The notes under the pieces: model-generated
Databases searched by the model: none
What the model was told of the DNA's origin: nothing
What the model saw: only the letters and a program-made list of their open reading frames with translations
Shown: positions 1 through 12,574 of the stretch, in pieces
How positions within the stretch are numbered: position 1 is the first letter of the stretch
Layout of the letters: every line of letters begins with the position of its first letter
Made by a program: the position numbers and the translations under genes
DNA from: Branchiostoma floridae
Lineage: Eukaryota; Chordata; Leptocardii; Amphioxiformes; Branchiostomatidae
Direction: 5' to 3'
NCBI RefSeq assembly: GCF_000003815.2
Contig: NC_049996.1
Span: forward strand, 13,134,419-13,198,418
Length of the DNA: 64,000 bases

Positions 1-214
1 AATGTTAGACATTCCCAGAATAGATTTCGGTAGGTATTTTCATGCATATTGCGTACGATTCATCACACAAGTGACATTTGCAAAGGACACTGAAGAAGGA
101 TGGAAGATGCTATCCGAAATGTCTTGAAGAAAATTCCGATTGGAGGCTGTACTACTTGGGTTATATGGATGACATTCTCTGGAAACCAACCAATATCTTC
201 ATATAAAGAGTCTG

Positions 215-560
215 TCAATTTTGTACTTCAGACATGGTAGAAGATTAAGGGCACTTCACTGTTGATTGCGATATGTATGCCAATGATAGAAATATATTAC
301 GTCATTACATAGAGAGTCTACTAGATTCCCTCATTTTAGACACATGAGTAGCACTGACAAGTTTATATTCCTCATGCGTTTTGACAAACCAACCATAGCT
401 AAACCCATACAGTCCTACATTCTCACCATTACTAAGAAGCGAGAAGAAGCCGAACTTCTGTATTAGACAAGATTTGTGATACTTTTATATGTATATATCT
501 TGACTTGTTGTGACCTGTACATACATTGGTTAGGCAAAACTGTACAATAAAGGTCTTCAT
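215..560 (+). pseudogene. LINE reverse transcriptase C-terminal remnant and 3' end
   Basis: Reading across a stop (TAA at the position of a conserved Glu) gives a zinc-knuckle-like FCTSDMVED...HFTVDC, then after a frameshift FIFLMRFDKPTIAKPIQSY. This resembles the C-terminal region of LINE polyproteins and the remnants at 25081, 48880 and 54150. The 3' end has an AATAAAGG motif near 548. Broken. Confidence 0.55.
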
Positions 561-2448
561 TCATTCACATATTTGAATCAACATGGCTAACTGGATAATC
601 CACAAGTCTTCCCCAAAAAAGAACAGACACCTACGGAAATTTACAATTACATGTTAGGCAAAAAACAGGCAAATTTTTTGGCATTTGGAAATATATCCGT
701 GAAAAAAATAACCAGCAAATTTTCAATAAGTTGACTACATGTTTTATTGTCTATATTTTTTTGTAAATGCAACTGAGTGACCAACATCGAATGTGCATGG
801 TTACGGAGAAATATATTTTCTATTGGGAAGAAAACTGTCCAAATTAACAAAGCTGTCTATTTGTGACCAATGTATTTTGCTTGGTCTCCAAGGGTTAAGT
901 GCTCCTTAGTACTATTAGGTACATATTATAACGCTCTACGTAGATCAACTAATCTTTAAATACTTGGTGAATGAATCAAGTTCTGTCGGGAGCTGTCTGA
1001 AAACATCGTTGATACATCGTAACGTTATCAAACAATGTGGAGATGTTTGTACTTTGTCCCTGAATATGAACATCATAGCTGTACAATATGATGGGATACA
1101 TGTACAGAGTGTGCAAACTGTGTCCTATATATGGCAACAACATTGGCCCAATGTATGCCTGTGACAAGCCATAGCGGTTCTACATAGAACTGCATTGTTG
1201 CAAACCATTGTCAGAAGTAACTCAATAAAAACGGTACGAGAGAAAGACAGCGTTCGCCCATACGAGGGTCATCAGGTCTTCATACGAGGGAGTTGGCTGA
1301 GTGATAAAGCAGCGCCATCATGCGAAATATGTTGTAACGGCAGCCCTGCTTCCATCGCTCAAAGGGACTGAGAAAGACGTTGTATTAACAATGGCATAAC
1401 ATTCTATCAATTGGTTGAAAGAACAATGTAGCATACAATTAGATATACTATCCCTGCTTTTAAAATGAACGAGGGCACATGCCATTAGACGTAATTATAA
1501 GTATTAGCCATCCGTATATAAAGTTGTAGCAAATTGTTTTGGTACACGATTGCATGTTGTAAGTATCATTTGCCTGTATACTAAAAATAAAAGAAACCAC
1601 CAACTTCCAGGTTTAACCGTCCAACATGGTGGATAATCATTACGTCATGGTTACGTAAACACCGTATTGAATGAACATCAAATAATTAACCAACAACAAG
1701 GTCACACAAAATCGACCTTAACCTTCATCTTCTGAACCCATGGCCTGCCCACATATGAAATATCATTATTATTACAATCTATCCAGAATATCTAAAGTTG
1801 GGCTGAGCAGAAATATCTCAAAACACAGAAACATGCAGACACACAGAGATACTAGTAAATTGAATGTCAATATCGAAGTGGGAACAGACAAAAATGGGTT
1901 CAAAGTTACACTTCAAACACTTAAACAGCAAGTGTCTACGAAAATTCCGCTTCACGGCTGCCATAAATTATCATTGAATGTTCGTTAGGCTACAGCAAGT
2001 AGATTTTATGGATGACAGTCGCGCGCTCATTAATTTTCGCATGATTTCAGAAAAAAAACAAGATTTTTTTTAATTCTTTGGTGATAGTCAACATGACAAG
2101 AAAAATAACAAAGGAAGCAAATATGTTGTGTTGTAGCCTAATGATTAATATTGTCTTTGTACTGCAGACGTGACACTTAAAACGTACCCAGGACCGGACT
2201 GTAGTGAAACAAGTTGGATAGTTGCAAAAGTGGCACCAATAAGGAAGCTATGAGTGTCTAAGTCTAAGTAAGTGTTACTGTAGTTAACAACTTTGTTAGC
2301 GTTACCAGTCACTTCTACTAAACGAGTACATGTCTTGAATACATGAATGAATGCCTTGTTGGCTGTGATATCACGTTTTGTCACTTTCTTGTTAAGACGT
2401 TTATGGTGTCTATTCTGATAATTTAGCCATCTTGGTATTTTGTACCCA
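561..2448. other. Non-coding, nothing recognised
   Basis: AT-rich sequence with only short open frames of unremarkable composition. No domain, RNA gene or clear repeat was recognised. Confidence 0.5.
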
Positions 2449-2725
2449 TCTTGGATATAGGAGAATTCTTTTTACACAACCATCAGGTACTTACATTGCT
2501 TACGTTTCGATGTCTCTCAGACACCTTCGTCAGAGCCTCTAACTGGAGTTCTGCTTCTCGCCGCTACGTGTAGCCGAGGTGGCGCTTTTGCGGTGAGAAA
2601 ACAATCCCAAACATGGCTAAGCTCCAGTTAGAAGCTATTATGACGAAGGTGTCTGAGAGACATCTTAACGTAAGCAATGTAAGTACCTGCTGGTTGTGTA
2701 AAAAGAATTCTCCTATCCTATATTC
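2449..2725. repeat. Foldback repeat
   Basis: GGATATAGGAGAATTCTTTT near 2453 is mirrored by AAAAGAATTCTCCTATCC near 2700. Between them, GTCTCTCAGACACCTTCGTC and GACGAAGGTGTCTGAGAGAC are exact inverse complements. A related foldback lies at 26240-26575. Confidence 0.8.
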
Positions 2726-2795
2726 TATCAACCTGATGAAACTATTTTCGGATGTACCCAGTCTTGTTGTTTTTTTGCCCTATCTCACAATTGTT

Positions 2796-3040
2796 AATCT
2801 CCAAGCAGATTCTACGGTAGCATAAGATAGTATCAAAAGCTGGCAAAGGAGTCAAGCTGGCTTAGTGTGTTTCACTACCGGGGATTTGCCTGCACTGAAA
2901 CAGGGAGGAGCACTTCTATTCAACAATGGTGTTGATGTCCCTCCCTACATGGCAAATATACGCCTCTTCAATGGCTGACTACACTCCTTGGCCAGTTTGG
3001 TACTATCTTATGCCATTGTAGGATCTGCTTGGAGTTTAAC
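2796..3040. mobile_element. MITE with ~35-bp TIRs
   Basis: Termini CTCCAAGCAGATTCTACGGT...ATAGTATC and the inverse ...GTACTATCTTATGCCATTGT...CTGCTTGGAG. The same ends bound the element at 46492-47265. No coding capacity. Confidence 0.7.
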
Positions 3041-4199
3041 AATTGTTGCAGCCTGAAGAGGATGTCATCCATAGAATTTACTTGCTATGGCCTTGGCGAC
3101 ACCTTCCCCGCCACCCTACCGTGCCAGACAGTGTACTAATCTGTCCGCCCACTCTTCTCCTTTCTAAGACGGAGTTTGGGAGGATTTCTCCGACCCCTAC
3201 TGTAGGATTGCTCCACAATTACTTTATCTTTTCCTTCCAGACGGAGTCTTTTTGATGTTGGCGCTTATCAAATCAAATTAGAGAAATAGACCTTTATAAA
3301 AAGCATTTCTAACGAGTAAATCCCCACTGAGTAAGCGCAATCATCCACTCGGAGATTTACATACTGTATCTGTGGTTAGAAAGAAAGCTGCATTTTTGGA
3401 AGAAGCCGCTAGGGTATCCAGTTCTGCATTGGTCGCACCGCATCTACGATGGTAAGCCTCGCTGGTTCAAACAGGAAACTCTCGGCTCAAACAAACAAAG
3501 ATCAGACTGTACAATCTAGCATTGTGTTGTCAATCCTTATGTATGGGACAGGGATTTCGTGATTGGCGATTTTCAACATCATGGTCTCCTAATACCACGG
3601 TCTAACATCATGGTCTCAAAATCACCCCCCCCCCCCCGACGTTAACGTTAGACAAGTTCAATGTGATATCATTATTAAACAACAAAATGTTGCTCACAAA
3701 CTTATGATAAAATTAACACTCACCAACGGTCTCTTACGTTACCATTTGTGAACCAAAACAGCGAAACAATTAAAGAAGCCTAAGCACAAAGAAAATTATA
3801 AACCTTATCTTAGCTTCGTCGGGGGAAGAAATCGCCCAACTGAGTTTTAAAGTCAATCACCCACGAAATGGAAAGGTCGCGCTAGCTGGATTGAATTTCT
3901 CTGAGATAAAGAATACGAACGATGAGACAGATAAGCGATTCCTTTCTTGTGAAATAAGTTATAGATGTTTGAACTTCACAACTAGCAAACCCAAACCAAA
4001 ACCCAAAAGCTTTGTCTACGAAACTCTGCACACCAGGCTGCACCTGGGGCAGTTACTGTCGCATTGAGGTCACCTGAGTGGCGCCGAATGACAGCTTGCT
4101 CCAAACACTTGCGATTTAGCCCCGCCTATTGTAAGCTCCTCGCAATTCAGCCCCTGGCTGCAAAGAGTGAGTAGTCTGCCCACCCAATATAACCTCCTC

Positions 4200-4343
4200 A
4201 TCCCTCGATGCAGAACCACCATTTACAGAAACAGGTTCACATCCTACACCTCCAGGCTATGGAACAACCTTCCAAAACACGTCACCGACTCTAACACTCT
4301 CCGAGAGTTCAAGGCCCGCTGCAGAACCCACCTTTTGTCATGA
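4200..4343 (+). pseudogene. LINE reverse transcriptase C-terminus
   Basis: The frame reads IPRCRTTIYRNRF, then SRLWNNLPKHVTDSNTLREF, then KARCRTHLLS and stop. This is the typical C-terminal tail of non-LTR reverse transcriptases (pattern RNSFFPRTIRDWN.LP). Sequence upstream is decayed. The 3' UTR continues past an inserted MITE to an AAAGTC tail at about 4750-4778. Confidence 0.75.
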
Positions 4344-4351
4344 TCTTAAAA

Positions 4352-4545
4352 TTGTAAATGTATTTAATTTCGCGGTAGCGGGAAAAAGGACTTTTTGCGG
4401 TGGTTTTAAGTTCGCGGTAGCACCATGCACTGTAATCTCTTACTGTCATGGAAAAATGTTCGCGGTGGTTTTAAGTTCGAGGCAAAGCGGCCACCGCGAA
4501 AACCGTGAACATTAAACCACCGCGAAATTTTCTGCATTTACAGTA
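4352..4545. mobile_element. MITE with TACTGTAAATGCA-type ends, copy 1
   Basis: Starts TTGTAAATGTATTTAATTTC, ends TTCTGCATTTACAGTA, and carries repeated TTCGCGGTGG words. It is inserted in the 3' UTR of the LINE remnant. A second copy is at 27872-28093. Confidence 0.8.
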
Positions 4546-4748
4546 ACTCATACTTACATTCCAACTACTCCAATCTCTTAGGTATGCTATGTATGGTAGC
4601 ATTTTTTAGTTATTGATTATTTTTATTGTGTTATATTGTAATGTTTTTGTGATGAATTCTTTGTATGTTCGTCCGCATTTTTGTAGGGTCCGCTGCTACC
4701 AGCCCAAAGCTGCCCAGGCAGATCCATGTAACGACTTGTCTCATCGTC

Positions 4749-4778
4749 AATAAAGTCAAAGTCAAAGTCAAAGTCAAG
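4749..4778 (+). repeat. LINE 3' tail (AAAGTC)n
   Basis: AATAAAGTC followed by four to five AAAGTC units, a microsatellite-type LINE tail. Confidence 0.7.
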
Positions 4779-5019
4779 CTTAGTCAGGCCTACGTCACAT
4801 TTCCTATCCGAGGCCCGACCGGGCTGTTTAAAGAAACGAAAAATTAAAGTTAATGCTAATTAATATGCACAAGGCATGCTGTTGAATTATTTTCGGTCGC
4901 CTTTGCGGTTTTGTTATATTTCAGCCATACATAGTATGGTGAAATATATTGTATTCGTAATGTTTCTTTCTTCTTTCTCCTGTCAAATCTTCAAAGTGAT
5001 TCATCTCTGCCGTTCCTGG

Positions 5020-5690
5020 ACCGAATGACCTGAAATTTGGCACAGGGGTAGAATGGGCCAATGCCTTGATGCTTTTTTCTCAGTTTTTTCATATCTGCCT
5101 CTAAAATGATTTTATTGAGATTTTTTGGTCAATTTTAGACCAAAACTGTATATTTTGGCCCCTGTACCCTGGTATTACAATCAAATGAGCTGAAATTTGA
5201 CAGAGATGTGCCTTAATAATGCCCCCATATAAATTCGATAACACTTTTGGTGTACAGTACAACAAAATGCTTATTTTTGCGATTTTTTTGACCAATTTTT
5301 GACCAAAAAAGGACACATTTGGCCCCTGTACCCTGGTATTACAACCAAATGAGCTGAAATTTGACAGAGATGTGCCTTGATAATCTCTTCATATAAATTC
5401 AATAACACTTTTGGTGTACAGTACAACAAAATGCTTATATTTGCGATTTTTTGACCAATTTTTGACCAAAAAAGGACACTTTTGGCTCCTGTACCTTGGT
5501 ATTGCAACCGAATGAGCTGAAATTTGACACAGATGTGCCTTGATAATCCCTTCATATAAATTCAATAACACTTTTGGTGTACAGTGCAACAAAATGCTTA
5601 TTTTTGCGATTTTTGGCCAATTTTTGACCAAAAAAGGACACTTTTGGCTCCTGTACCCTGGTATTACAATTAAATGACCTGAAATTTGGT
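5020..5690. repeat. 163-bp tandem repeat, about four units
   Basis: The word CCTGTACCCTGGTATTACAA recurs at 5161, 5325, 5488 and 5650 (spacing 162-164 bp), with TTTGACCAAAAAAGGACAC in each unit. A further partial unit is at 6272. Confidence 0.85.
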
Positions 5691-7003
5691 ATAGATAGGC
5701 ATTAGATACTTGGTAACAAGATTCAAGTAAAATTTTTGACATAAACAACTTTAAAATGATTAATTTTGGCACTTTTCTGAGGGGAAATTTGTTTTCTTTT
5801 GGCCTCCTGACGTGACCTTCCGTGACCCCGCACAGAGCCACACCTGTGCGCGTCAGCCGGAGAGTTAATTGAATCAAAGACCTAGCCAATCAGCGAAGAG
5901 GAGGCCAAAGGCTAATTAATATTCATAAGCGGGGCCTCATGATCCCGTATATAGCAGTGTTCCCGCCAGTGGGAGCGAAGCCCGCCTAAGGCTCTCGCAT
6001 TTTAGACTATTCAGAAGGCTTTATATTGTATCAGTTCTTAGGGGCATATCTATGATAATCGCAGCAGTCACTTAACTTCTCTTCAGGAGTTTAGCGTAAC
6101 ACTATTTCAGGTCAAACCGTCAAAGGCAACTAAAAACAAACTTTAACGTTACTGAGTTCAACAGTACTTATAACTTGTTATCCGAAGTTGAAACGCTAGC
6201 GATGGTATTTTCGCTGCGCTGTTAGCTCCGTGCGACTGTTGTTGACGGTCTTATAACGGTATATTTTGCACCCCTGTACCCTGGTATGAGTAACATTTGG
6301 AATAGATAGGCATAAGATAGTTGGTAAAATGATCCAAGTAAAATTTTTGGCATAAAGTACTGTAAAAGGCTTAATTACAGCACTTTTTTTAGGGGAAATT
6401 GGTTTTCTTTCGTTCTCCATGCCATGACCTTTCGGACGTTCACCCCACAGAGCCGACATCTGCACCTGCGTCTAGCCGGCAGGAAGAGTTAATTCAATTA
6501 ATGGTTCAGCCAATCAGCGAAGAGGAAAGCGAAGGCTAATTAATATTCATAAGCGGGACCACACAATACGTTAACTTGAAGACTCAGGCCGTACAGACTT
6601 CTCGCCAGGATTTTTTCAAAGCGTCGGACAGGGGTCCGGGGGCCGCCGAATGTCCCTGGCGGGGTCCAAGGGCAGGGCCACTGTGGGGGGGACCCAGGTG
6701 GGCGAAGCCCCCCCGGAAGCTCTTGCATTTTAGACTATTGAGAAGGCTTCTTTTATCAGTTTTTTTAGGGCCATATCTACGATAATCGTAGCAGTCACTT
6801 ACTTCTCTTCAGCAGTTTGACTTTAGAATATTTCGGGTCAAAGCTTCAAAGACAACTAAAACCTCATAAACAACAAACTTTACTTAGCTCAACAGTATAC
6901 AAAAATATTGTACGGGTTGCCATCCTTAGTTGAAGCGCTTATTTATAGCGCTAGTATCTTCGCTGCGCCGTTAGCCGTCGTGCGACTTTTGTTGACGGTC
7001 TGA
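5690..7003. repeat. Direct duplication of a ~0.6-kb block
   Basis: Block 5690-6250 and block 6295-7003 share long stretches, for example CCAATCAGCGAAGAGG, GCTAATTAATATTCATAAGC, GCATTTTAGACTATT and CGTGCGACT..TGTTGACGGTCT. The first copy has a CCAAT motif and TATATAGCAG about 60 bp apart, resembling an element promoter. No coding sequence was recognised. Confidence 0.75.
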
Positions 7004-7669
7004 TATCCCTACGTCGCCGCCTCGCTGATATTCCCACAGACATTTTTCAAGAAAAATACCCAGCAAAAACGCTGTTCTGCGTCAAATTCTATTCTATAAA
7101 ACATGTGGGACTCAGTGTTAAAGACTAAATATTTTGTAGAAGCACCGCTGTAGGAACCTGTCCAAGCAATGTAAAACATCACGTAGCATGAAGTTCGCTG
7201 TCAACTGGCACACAGCACATGACTGTTTGAAACTCTAAGTCTAATCAACAGCCGTGTTTGATTGATAGCCGGCGGTCCTTTGATGAAGTCGGCGAAAGGT
7301 GCGTTAGTTAGAAAATCTGCGTTTAGTTTTGATACGTAATTATAAGTTAGACAGTGGCGAGAATGATTATTTTCTCATCAATATTTCTCTACGAAAATAA
7401 ATCCTCGAACAAGGTTCAATCGTATCTTCCGGGTCTGGCAGGAAGTTGTTAAACTAAAATAAGAATAGGCTCGATGGCTGATTGCATACAAAGTAAAACA
7501 GTTTAACAGTTTTACAGCTTGAAGAAAACAAACGCTCCTACAGTACCTGCACCTGCTTGATAATTATTAAATCGTATGCCCTACTTGAATAAAAAAAGTT
7601 CACTGCAATAAAAAATGTACCCACATCACAAGGAGCTTATACTTTTTTAAACTTACACCTAGTTATCGT

Positions 7670-7718
7670 ACTGAAAATTGTTAATGACATTACATGAAGT
7701 CATTCAACAATTTTCAGT
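7670..7718. repeat. Short hairpin
   Basis: ACTGAAAATTGTTAATGAC and GTCATTCAACAATTTTCAGT form a 19-bp stem with one bulge and a 10-nt loop. Confidence 0.7.
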
Positions 7719-8829
7719 CATGATGAAAATTTTCTGAATGGAAGGTGTGATTATTGTCATTTTCTGAAAAATAGAAGCAAGCTCTGTTTTTACCTGGAAT
7801 CAATTCACAATACCAGTCCACTTTGGGGGATAATGTACTGTTAATATGATGTTCCATTTTTGCGCAGGGGTGATTTGGAACAGTCCAATGTTGCGTGGGA
7901 AGGGGTATGGCTGAAATATGCTGTATTTGCTCTTAAGCAAATGTCGGCCTTTCTAGTTTTATACTTCTTTTATACTACTTATACTTCGTACTTATTTCCC
8001 CCATTGTGGAAATTTGACGTTGGCGACCACCTATCGTGAACTCCTGTCCGGGAACATTCATAAAAGACTTAATACTAAATAGTAATGCCCTAACATTTGA
8101 GTTCTGCGCCTTATTTTTTGGTCAGACAAGAATGCATTGATCAATCTTTGTATACTTATCAAAGTTGACTTCTTACCTCTCTTCTAAAGGTTTCATCTGT
8201 ATCAAAGGTCTTTGACCGTCTCTACACTTACCCTGTGTTCTAATACTAGTATGTACCAATGTGGGTTTAAGGTTAAGCCGCCTGAAGACGTATTTCAAGA
8301 TGAAATTGATGGATTAAGTTTGTATCTAAGGGTTTAAGAGTGGCGAGACGGTCAATACACCACACTTAGGCGCGACCGACCGGGTGGGATTGAACTTGAT
8401 CTTTTGACCGCATGAGAGCAGGTTAACGCCCTGCATGTTGTTTCGGCGGTCATTGCTCTCAAGGCGCGTCAAGACTTGTAAAACACTCAAACTTTTAACT
8501 GTGGTAGTCTTATTGCGTCTCGTCGGAGGGGGAAGTTGGAGAAGCATTGGGGTAAGTGGGGAACTTTGTGTTTACTATGATTTTGCTTGTTTTTGTTTAC
8601 ATTTATGCATAAATAACTGTTATTTTCTTTATTTTTGATCGTTAAATATATGATTTCGCTTGGTCTTGTAGGCTTTTGTTAATACTTTATGGGAGGATGT
8701 CTCATGTATTTTTTTGTATTTGTGTATTATTCATGAAAGAACAAATAAAGAAGTGAAAAAAACTCCGGTACAAACTAAACAAGTGTTCAAAGAGTCCAAA
8801 GCTCCGTGAAGTAATCGATATTTGGTATC
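7719..8829. other. Non-coding, nothing recognised
   Basis: Only short frames. A possible element 3' end (AACAAATAAAGAAGTG) lies near 8740. Confidence 0.4.
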
Positions 8830-8990
8830 ATAATGGCGTAACGGTTAGTGTGTTTGGCTAGAGCCCAGAGGTCCTGGGTTCGAATCCTCTGACTCACCGC
8901 CGATAGTGTGCCCTTTTCTCACTCCGCACAGCTAGAAAATGGTTACCTCACTTCTGTTGGGAAGTAAAAGGTGGCGGTTGGTTTTGTTAC
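8830..8990 (+). mobile_element. tRNA-derived SINE
   Basis: Box A-like TGGCGTAACGGTTAGTGTG and box B GGTTCGAATCC (8877-8887) lie 35 bp apart. A non-tRNA body follows with TCTCACTCCGCACAG and GGTTACCTCACTTCTGTTGG. The 3' half of the tRNA does not form an acceptor stem, so it is not a tRNA gene. A decayed relative lies at 56830-57022. Confidence 0.75.
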
Positions 8991-9017
8991 AACATGCTTG
9001 AAAACGGATTTCGACAA

Positions 9018-9192
9018 GGTGAAGATACTTGCAATTGATTACAAACAGGATTACTTATTTGGGGGAGTGAAAGAGGCCATTTACATCAGAGCCCACCAAC
9101 CTTCCCTAAACCGAGACGGGGGCCGATACCGACTGCCAAGCACCTTTGACCCTTTGCTGACGTCACACTTCCGGTCCGGATGTGTGACTTAG
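9018..9192 (+). pseudogene. Penelope-like element GIY-YIG C-terminal fragment
   Basis: The frame reads FGGVKEAIYIRAHQPSLNRD followed by GGRYRLPSTFDPLLTSH. The VKEAIYIR..PSLNR..G pattern is characteristic of the end of the Penelope reverse transcriptase/GIY-YIG endonuclease protein. No RT domain is present upstream, so this is a 5'-truncated copy. Confidence 0.78.
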
Positions 9193-10212
9193 GTTTTGGG
9201 TCATTCCAACTTGATAAGCATCAGAGGACTGATCGAAAGCTTGTTGGTAAGCAGTTTATTTTGTTAACGGATATATGTTCTTTTAATAATTTACTTAACA
9301 TTATATGTTAATATATTATCATTACATTACATGTTCTTTTAACAATTTCAAAAAATTGTAACATAATGTTGACTACCGTCACAGATAAAATTACATTCAA
9401 ACATATTTGAAAAGTTACGACGTTGAATTCATACGACGTTGAACATATCCACACAACCCCCCCCCCCCCCCAGCCATAACCACGCAATTACAAAAATTGC
9501 ACAGTATCTACGGTTTTAATTGATGACTTCGCCAATGAAATCTGACGGCTGGTACAGGACCCCATTGACACGGTTACTGGTGCCCAGCTGTGGCGGTACT
9601 TATGTTTCTAACCATTAAATCCCTTCTGACCCAGCACTTAACCCTGAAGAATAAAGAACTTCGTCAATTTGTGCAGAACTTCCAATTTTATCCGAACTAG
9701 GTCAGGCAATCATATCATGGAAGATCTTCGGAGTTATTACTGTAAATGAATTAGACTATATTATATCGATATGTCCACAATATGAATTGTTGCATACAAA
9801 ATAGCTCGAGCAGAAATCTAACAGCTTCTGAATATGTCTCTGTGATGAACTCCAAGACTGAAAATATCGAAAAACGGGGGGAAATTATGTCGTGTCTGCC
9901 AAAGTCACATCCAATGTCAAAGAATAAGATGTGATGAAAAAGAGACTGTACCATTCTGTGCACCAAACTATTTGTTCAATCATTTGTTTAAACTTCCTGA
10001 TCACTTAGATTTCATTTCCTAAAAGAGGCAAACTATTTTTTGTCGCACTCTAGCATCAGTTTTGGGGTTCCCAGAGGACGTTATCCATATAATCAAATCA
10101 ACATGGCCTAAATGTAAATAAGACAAATATGACGGTATATGTACAATCTCTAAATATTCTTCGTGAATTACTGTTGTACAGAACCGTGTTTTTTTCAGTA
10201 TAATTTGGGGAC
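9193..10212. other. Non-coding, nothing recognised
   Basis: Probably includes the PLE 3' flank to about 9250, a poly-C run near 9458 and an AT-rich spacer. Confidence 0.4.
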
Positions 10213-10664
10213 TAGGGGTGGGTACATCGTACCAGTACAAAATCGGTTTTTCTTATTGGTCCGGTCCAGAAAAACCGGACCTTTAAAAATTAAGTGGACC
10301 AGATGTGAGATCTATTTGAAAATGAAGATGTTATATGGGCAGAAATTCACATGTTCTGGGATTACAGGTTGAAGAAAATAACAAGAGCAAATAAAGTAGA
10401 GTACAGCTTGTTGTAATTTCTACCAAGTTTAATGGTCAATCGTATAGTGGCAGTTAGCATTGTTGGCCTTGTAGGATTTTCAACGCCACTCAAAAACTCC
10501 ACCAAACATATTTCTTTGCACCGAAATGGACCGTTATTCTGAGTATTGTTCATTCACAAGTTTTCCCGAACAATCAGGTCCAGGTTCAAGTCCGGACCAG
10601 GACCTGGTCCTCTGGACATGAACCGGACCTGGACCTGACTTTTCTGAACCGGTGCCCATTCCTA
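10213..10664 (+). mobile_element. TAGGGGTGGGTACC MITE, copy 1
   Basis: Begins TAGGGGTGGGTACATCGTAC and contains GGTCCAGAAAAACCGGACC. It ends with GGACCTGGACCTG and CGGTGCCCATTCCTA. About 450 bp with no coding capacity. Four copies occur in the window. Confidence 0.85.
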
Positions 10665-10826
10665 TTGGGGGACACCATTTTGTTACAGCCGGTTACTGAC
10701 CTACTCACCCGTGTGTGTACGTTGTTACGGTTGGCTGAGAAACAAAAGAGGTGCGTGTGTCGCGGCATGGAACTGATTCAACATACCTACATGTAACGTT
10801 ACAGTACATGAAGAAATAGTTACAGA

Positions 10827-11267
10827 TAGGGGTGGGTACCGGTACAGAAAAGTCAGGTCCAGGTCCGGTTCAGGTCCAAAGGATCAGGTCCAGGTCGATT
10901 CAGTATGTGAAAATATTTGAATGGACGATATTCAGACAAAGGTCCATTTCGCTACAAAGATATCTGTTTTGTGGAGTATTCGACACCCTTTTGACATTTT
11001 AAAACCTACAAGGCTAACTGCCTCTCTACTATTGACTGTAAAACTTTGTAGAAATGACTATAGACTCTACTCTACTTAAGTCGCTCTTGTTATTTTCATA
11101 GACCGGTAAGCCCCAAAATGTGTGAATGCCTTATCATATAATTTGTTCATTTTCGAATCGGTCCAACTTACGGTCTACCAAATTTTTTTCAGGTCCAGTT
11201 TTTCTGGACCGGTCCAATGAGAAAAACCAGTTTGTATTGGTACACCGTACCGATATACCCACCCTTA
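10827..11267 (-). mobile_element. TAGGGGTGGGTACC MITE, copy 2 (inverted)
   Basis: Begins TAGGGGTGGGTACCGGTACA then GTCAGGTCCAGGTCC, the inverse of the end of copy 1. Ends ATACCCACCCTTA. Lies 162 bp from copy 1 in opposite orientation. Confidence 0.85.
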
Positions 11268-12574
11268 ATTTGTTATAGAAATTCTTCCGTCCACAACGAC
11301 CTAACCAGCATCCACAACTCACCAACACACACGAAGGCACAGCCTGATTTCTGTCCATTCCATGCAACTACACCAGACTGTGCTACTGTGAAGACCCAAG
11401 ATCGTATTTCACTAATTTCTATGGGTATGTTTTGTAAACAAAACACCTTACTATATGAGAGGTATCCCTGTTACCAACCCTATGTGCAAGAGGCAAATCT
11501 TGTAGTGAAAAAGATCATAGTCCCCACACCAAATTGCTAAAATAAAATAAAACGTCCAGAACTAGAGATATCAAACTTTAGTTCCGCTGCATTATGCTAA
11601 CAAGCCGCTAGAGGGCCCGAAATCTACTTATGTCAAGGTCTCATAAAAACCTGCTTAAATACATACAAAATATCAAAACAATCCTTTCAGTTCTTCTTGA
11701 GTTATGCTATGTTTCCACATACACATATTCACGCACACACAAACGCTACCAAAGCACAAACATTTTTGACGGAGGCGACAATATCACGAGTGACAGTATG
11801 TCATAAAAGCTATGATTAAGCATGAAACAATTATGAACTCGTTGCAATCAGTTCACACGTCACTTGCATAAGCCACAAAATTAATGTTGCACAGATTCCA
11901 AACCCGCAATTTTGGCAAACAGTTACGTACCAAGTATCCAACTATGAATTTAAAGTTGGGCATGTCGGTACCGGAATTCTTTGTATCGCACTATTCAAGA
12001 TAGGGTTTGTCCTTGCAGATGTTACAAGTCACTCACCTCAGAGTAACGCCTGGTCCCTCGAAACGGATCCATACGGGTCTACCTTTGCTTTAGTATGACT
12101 ATACATACACTGGAAACGTTTCCCCGAGTTAGAACTCGTAACCGGTGCGGCTGTCGTAAGTACGACCAGTAGCTGACTGTGTGTTGGTGTGTGTTTAGGG
12201 AGAAGTGTCGGGTTTGGACTGAAGAAACACGGCAGGTTTCAGGTGTCGGAGTCGTGTTGACTTTGTAAGGGCTTTGCTAACAGCGCGGTCTGAACCTATA
12301 GACATCTGAACCGCAGGCCTTCGCACGATTTAGATGTAGTAGTTAAATTTGATGTCTTACTGCATATTTCTTTATTATGAAACACACACATTATACATTC
12401 ATACCTTCAGCAACAACGATGTATACTGTCTTGTATGGAATTGTAATGTACAGCTTACCAACTGAAGCTATGATTTACCAGTTTGGTTCAATTTGAAAGA
12501 GCTCCCCCTCCCTCCCTTGCAAGTATAGCAAGTGAAGAAATCGTATTCGGGTGAAGGACATAGGTGGAATCTGT
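11268..12574. other. Non-coding, nothing recognised
   Basis: No gene. A region near 11590-11660 has the dispersed word GCCGCTAGAGGGCCC. Open frames are short and without domain features. Confidence 0.4.

Noticed and set aside
8830-8902. tRNA gene
   Set aside because: Box A and B words are present but no acceptor or anticodon stem can be drawn and a SINE body follows.
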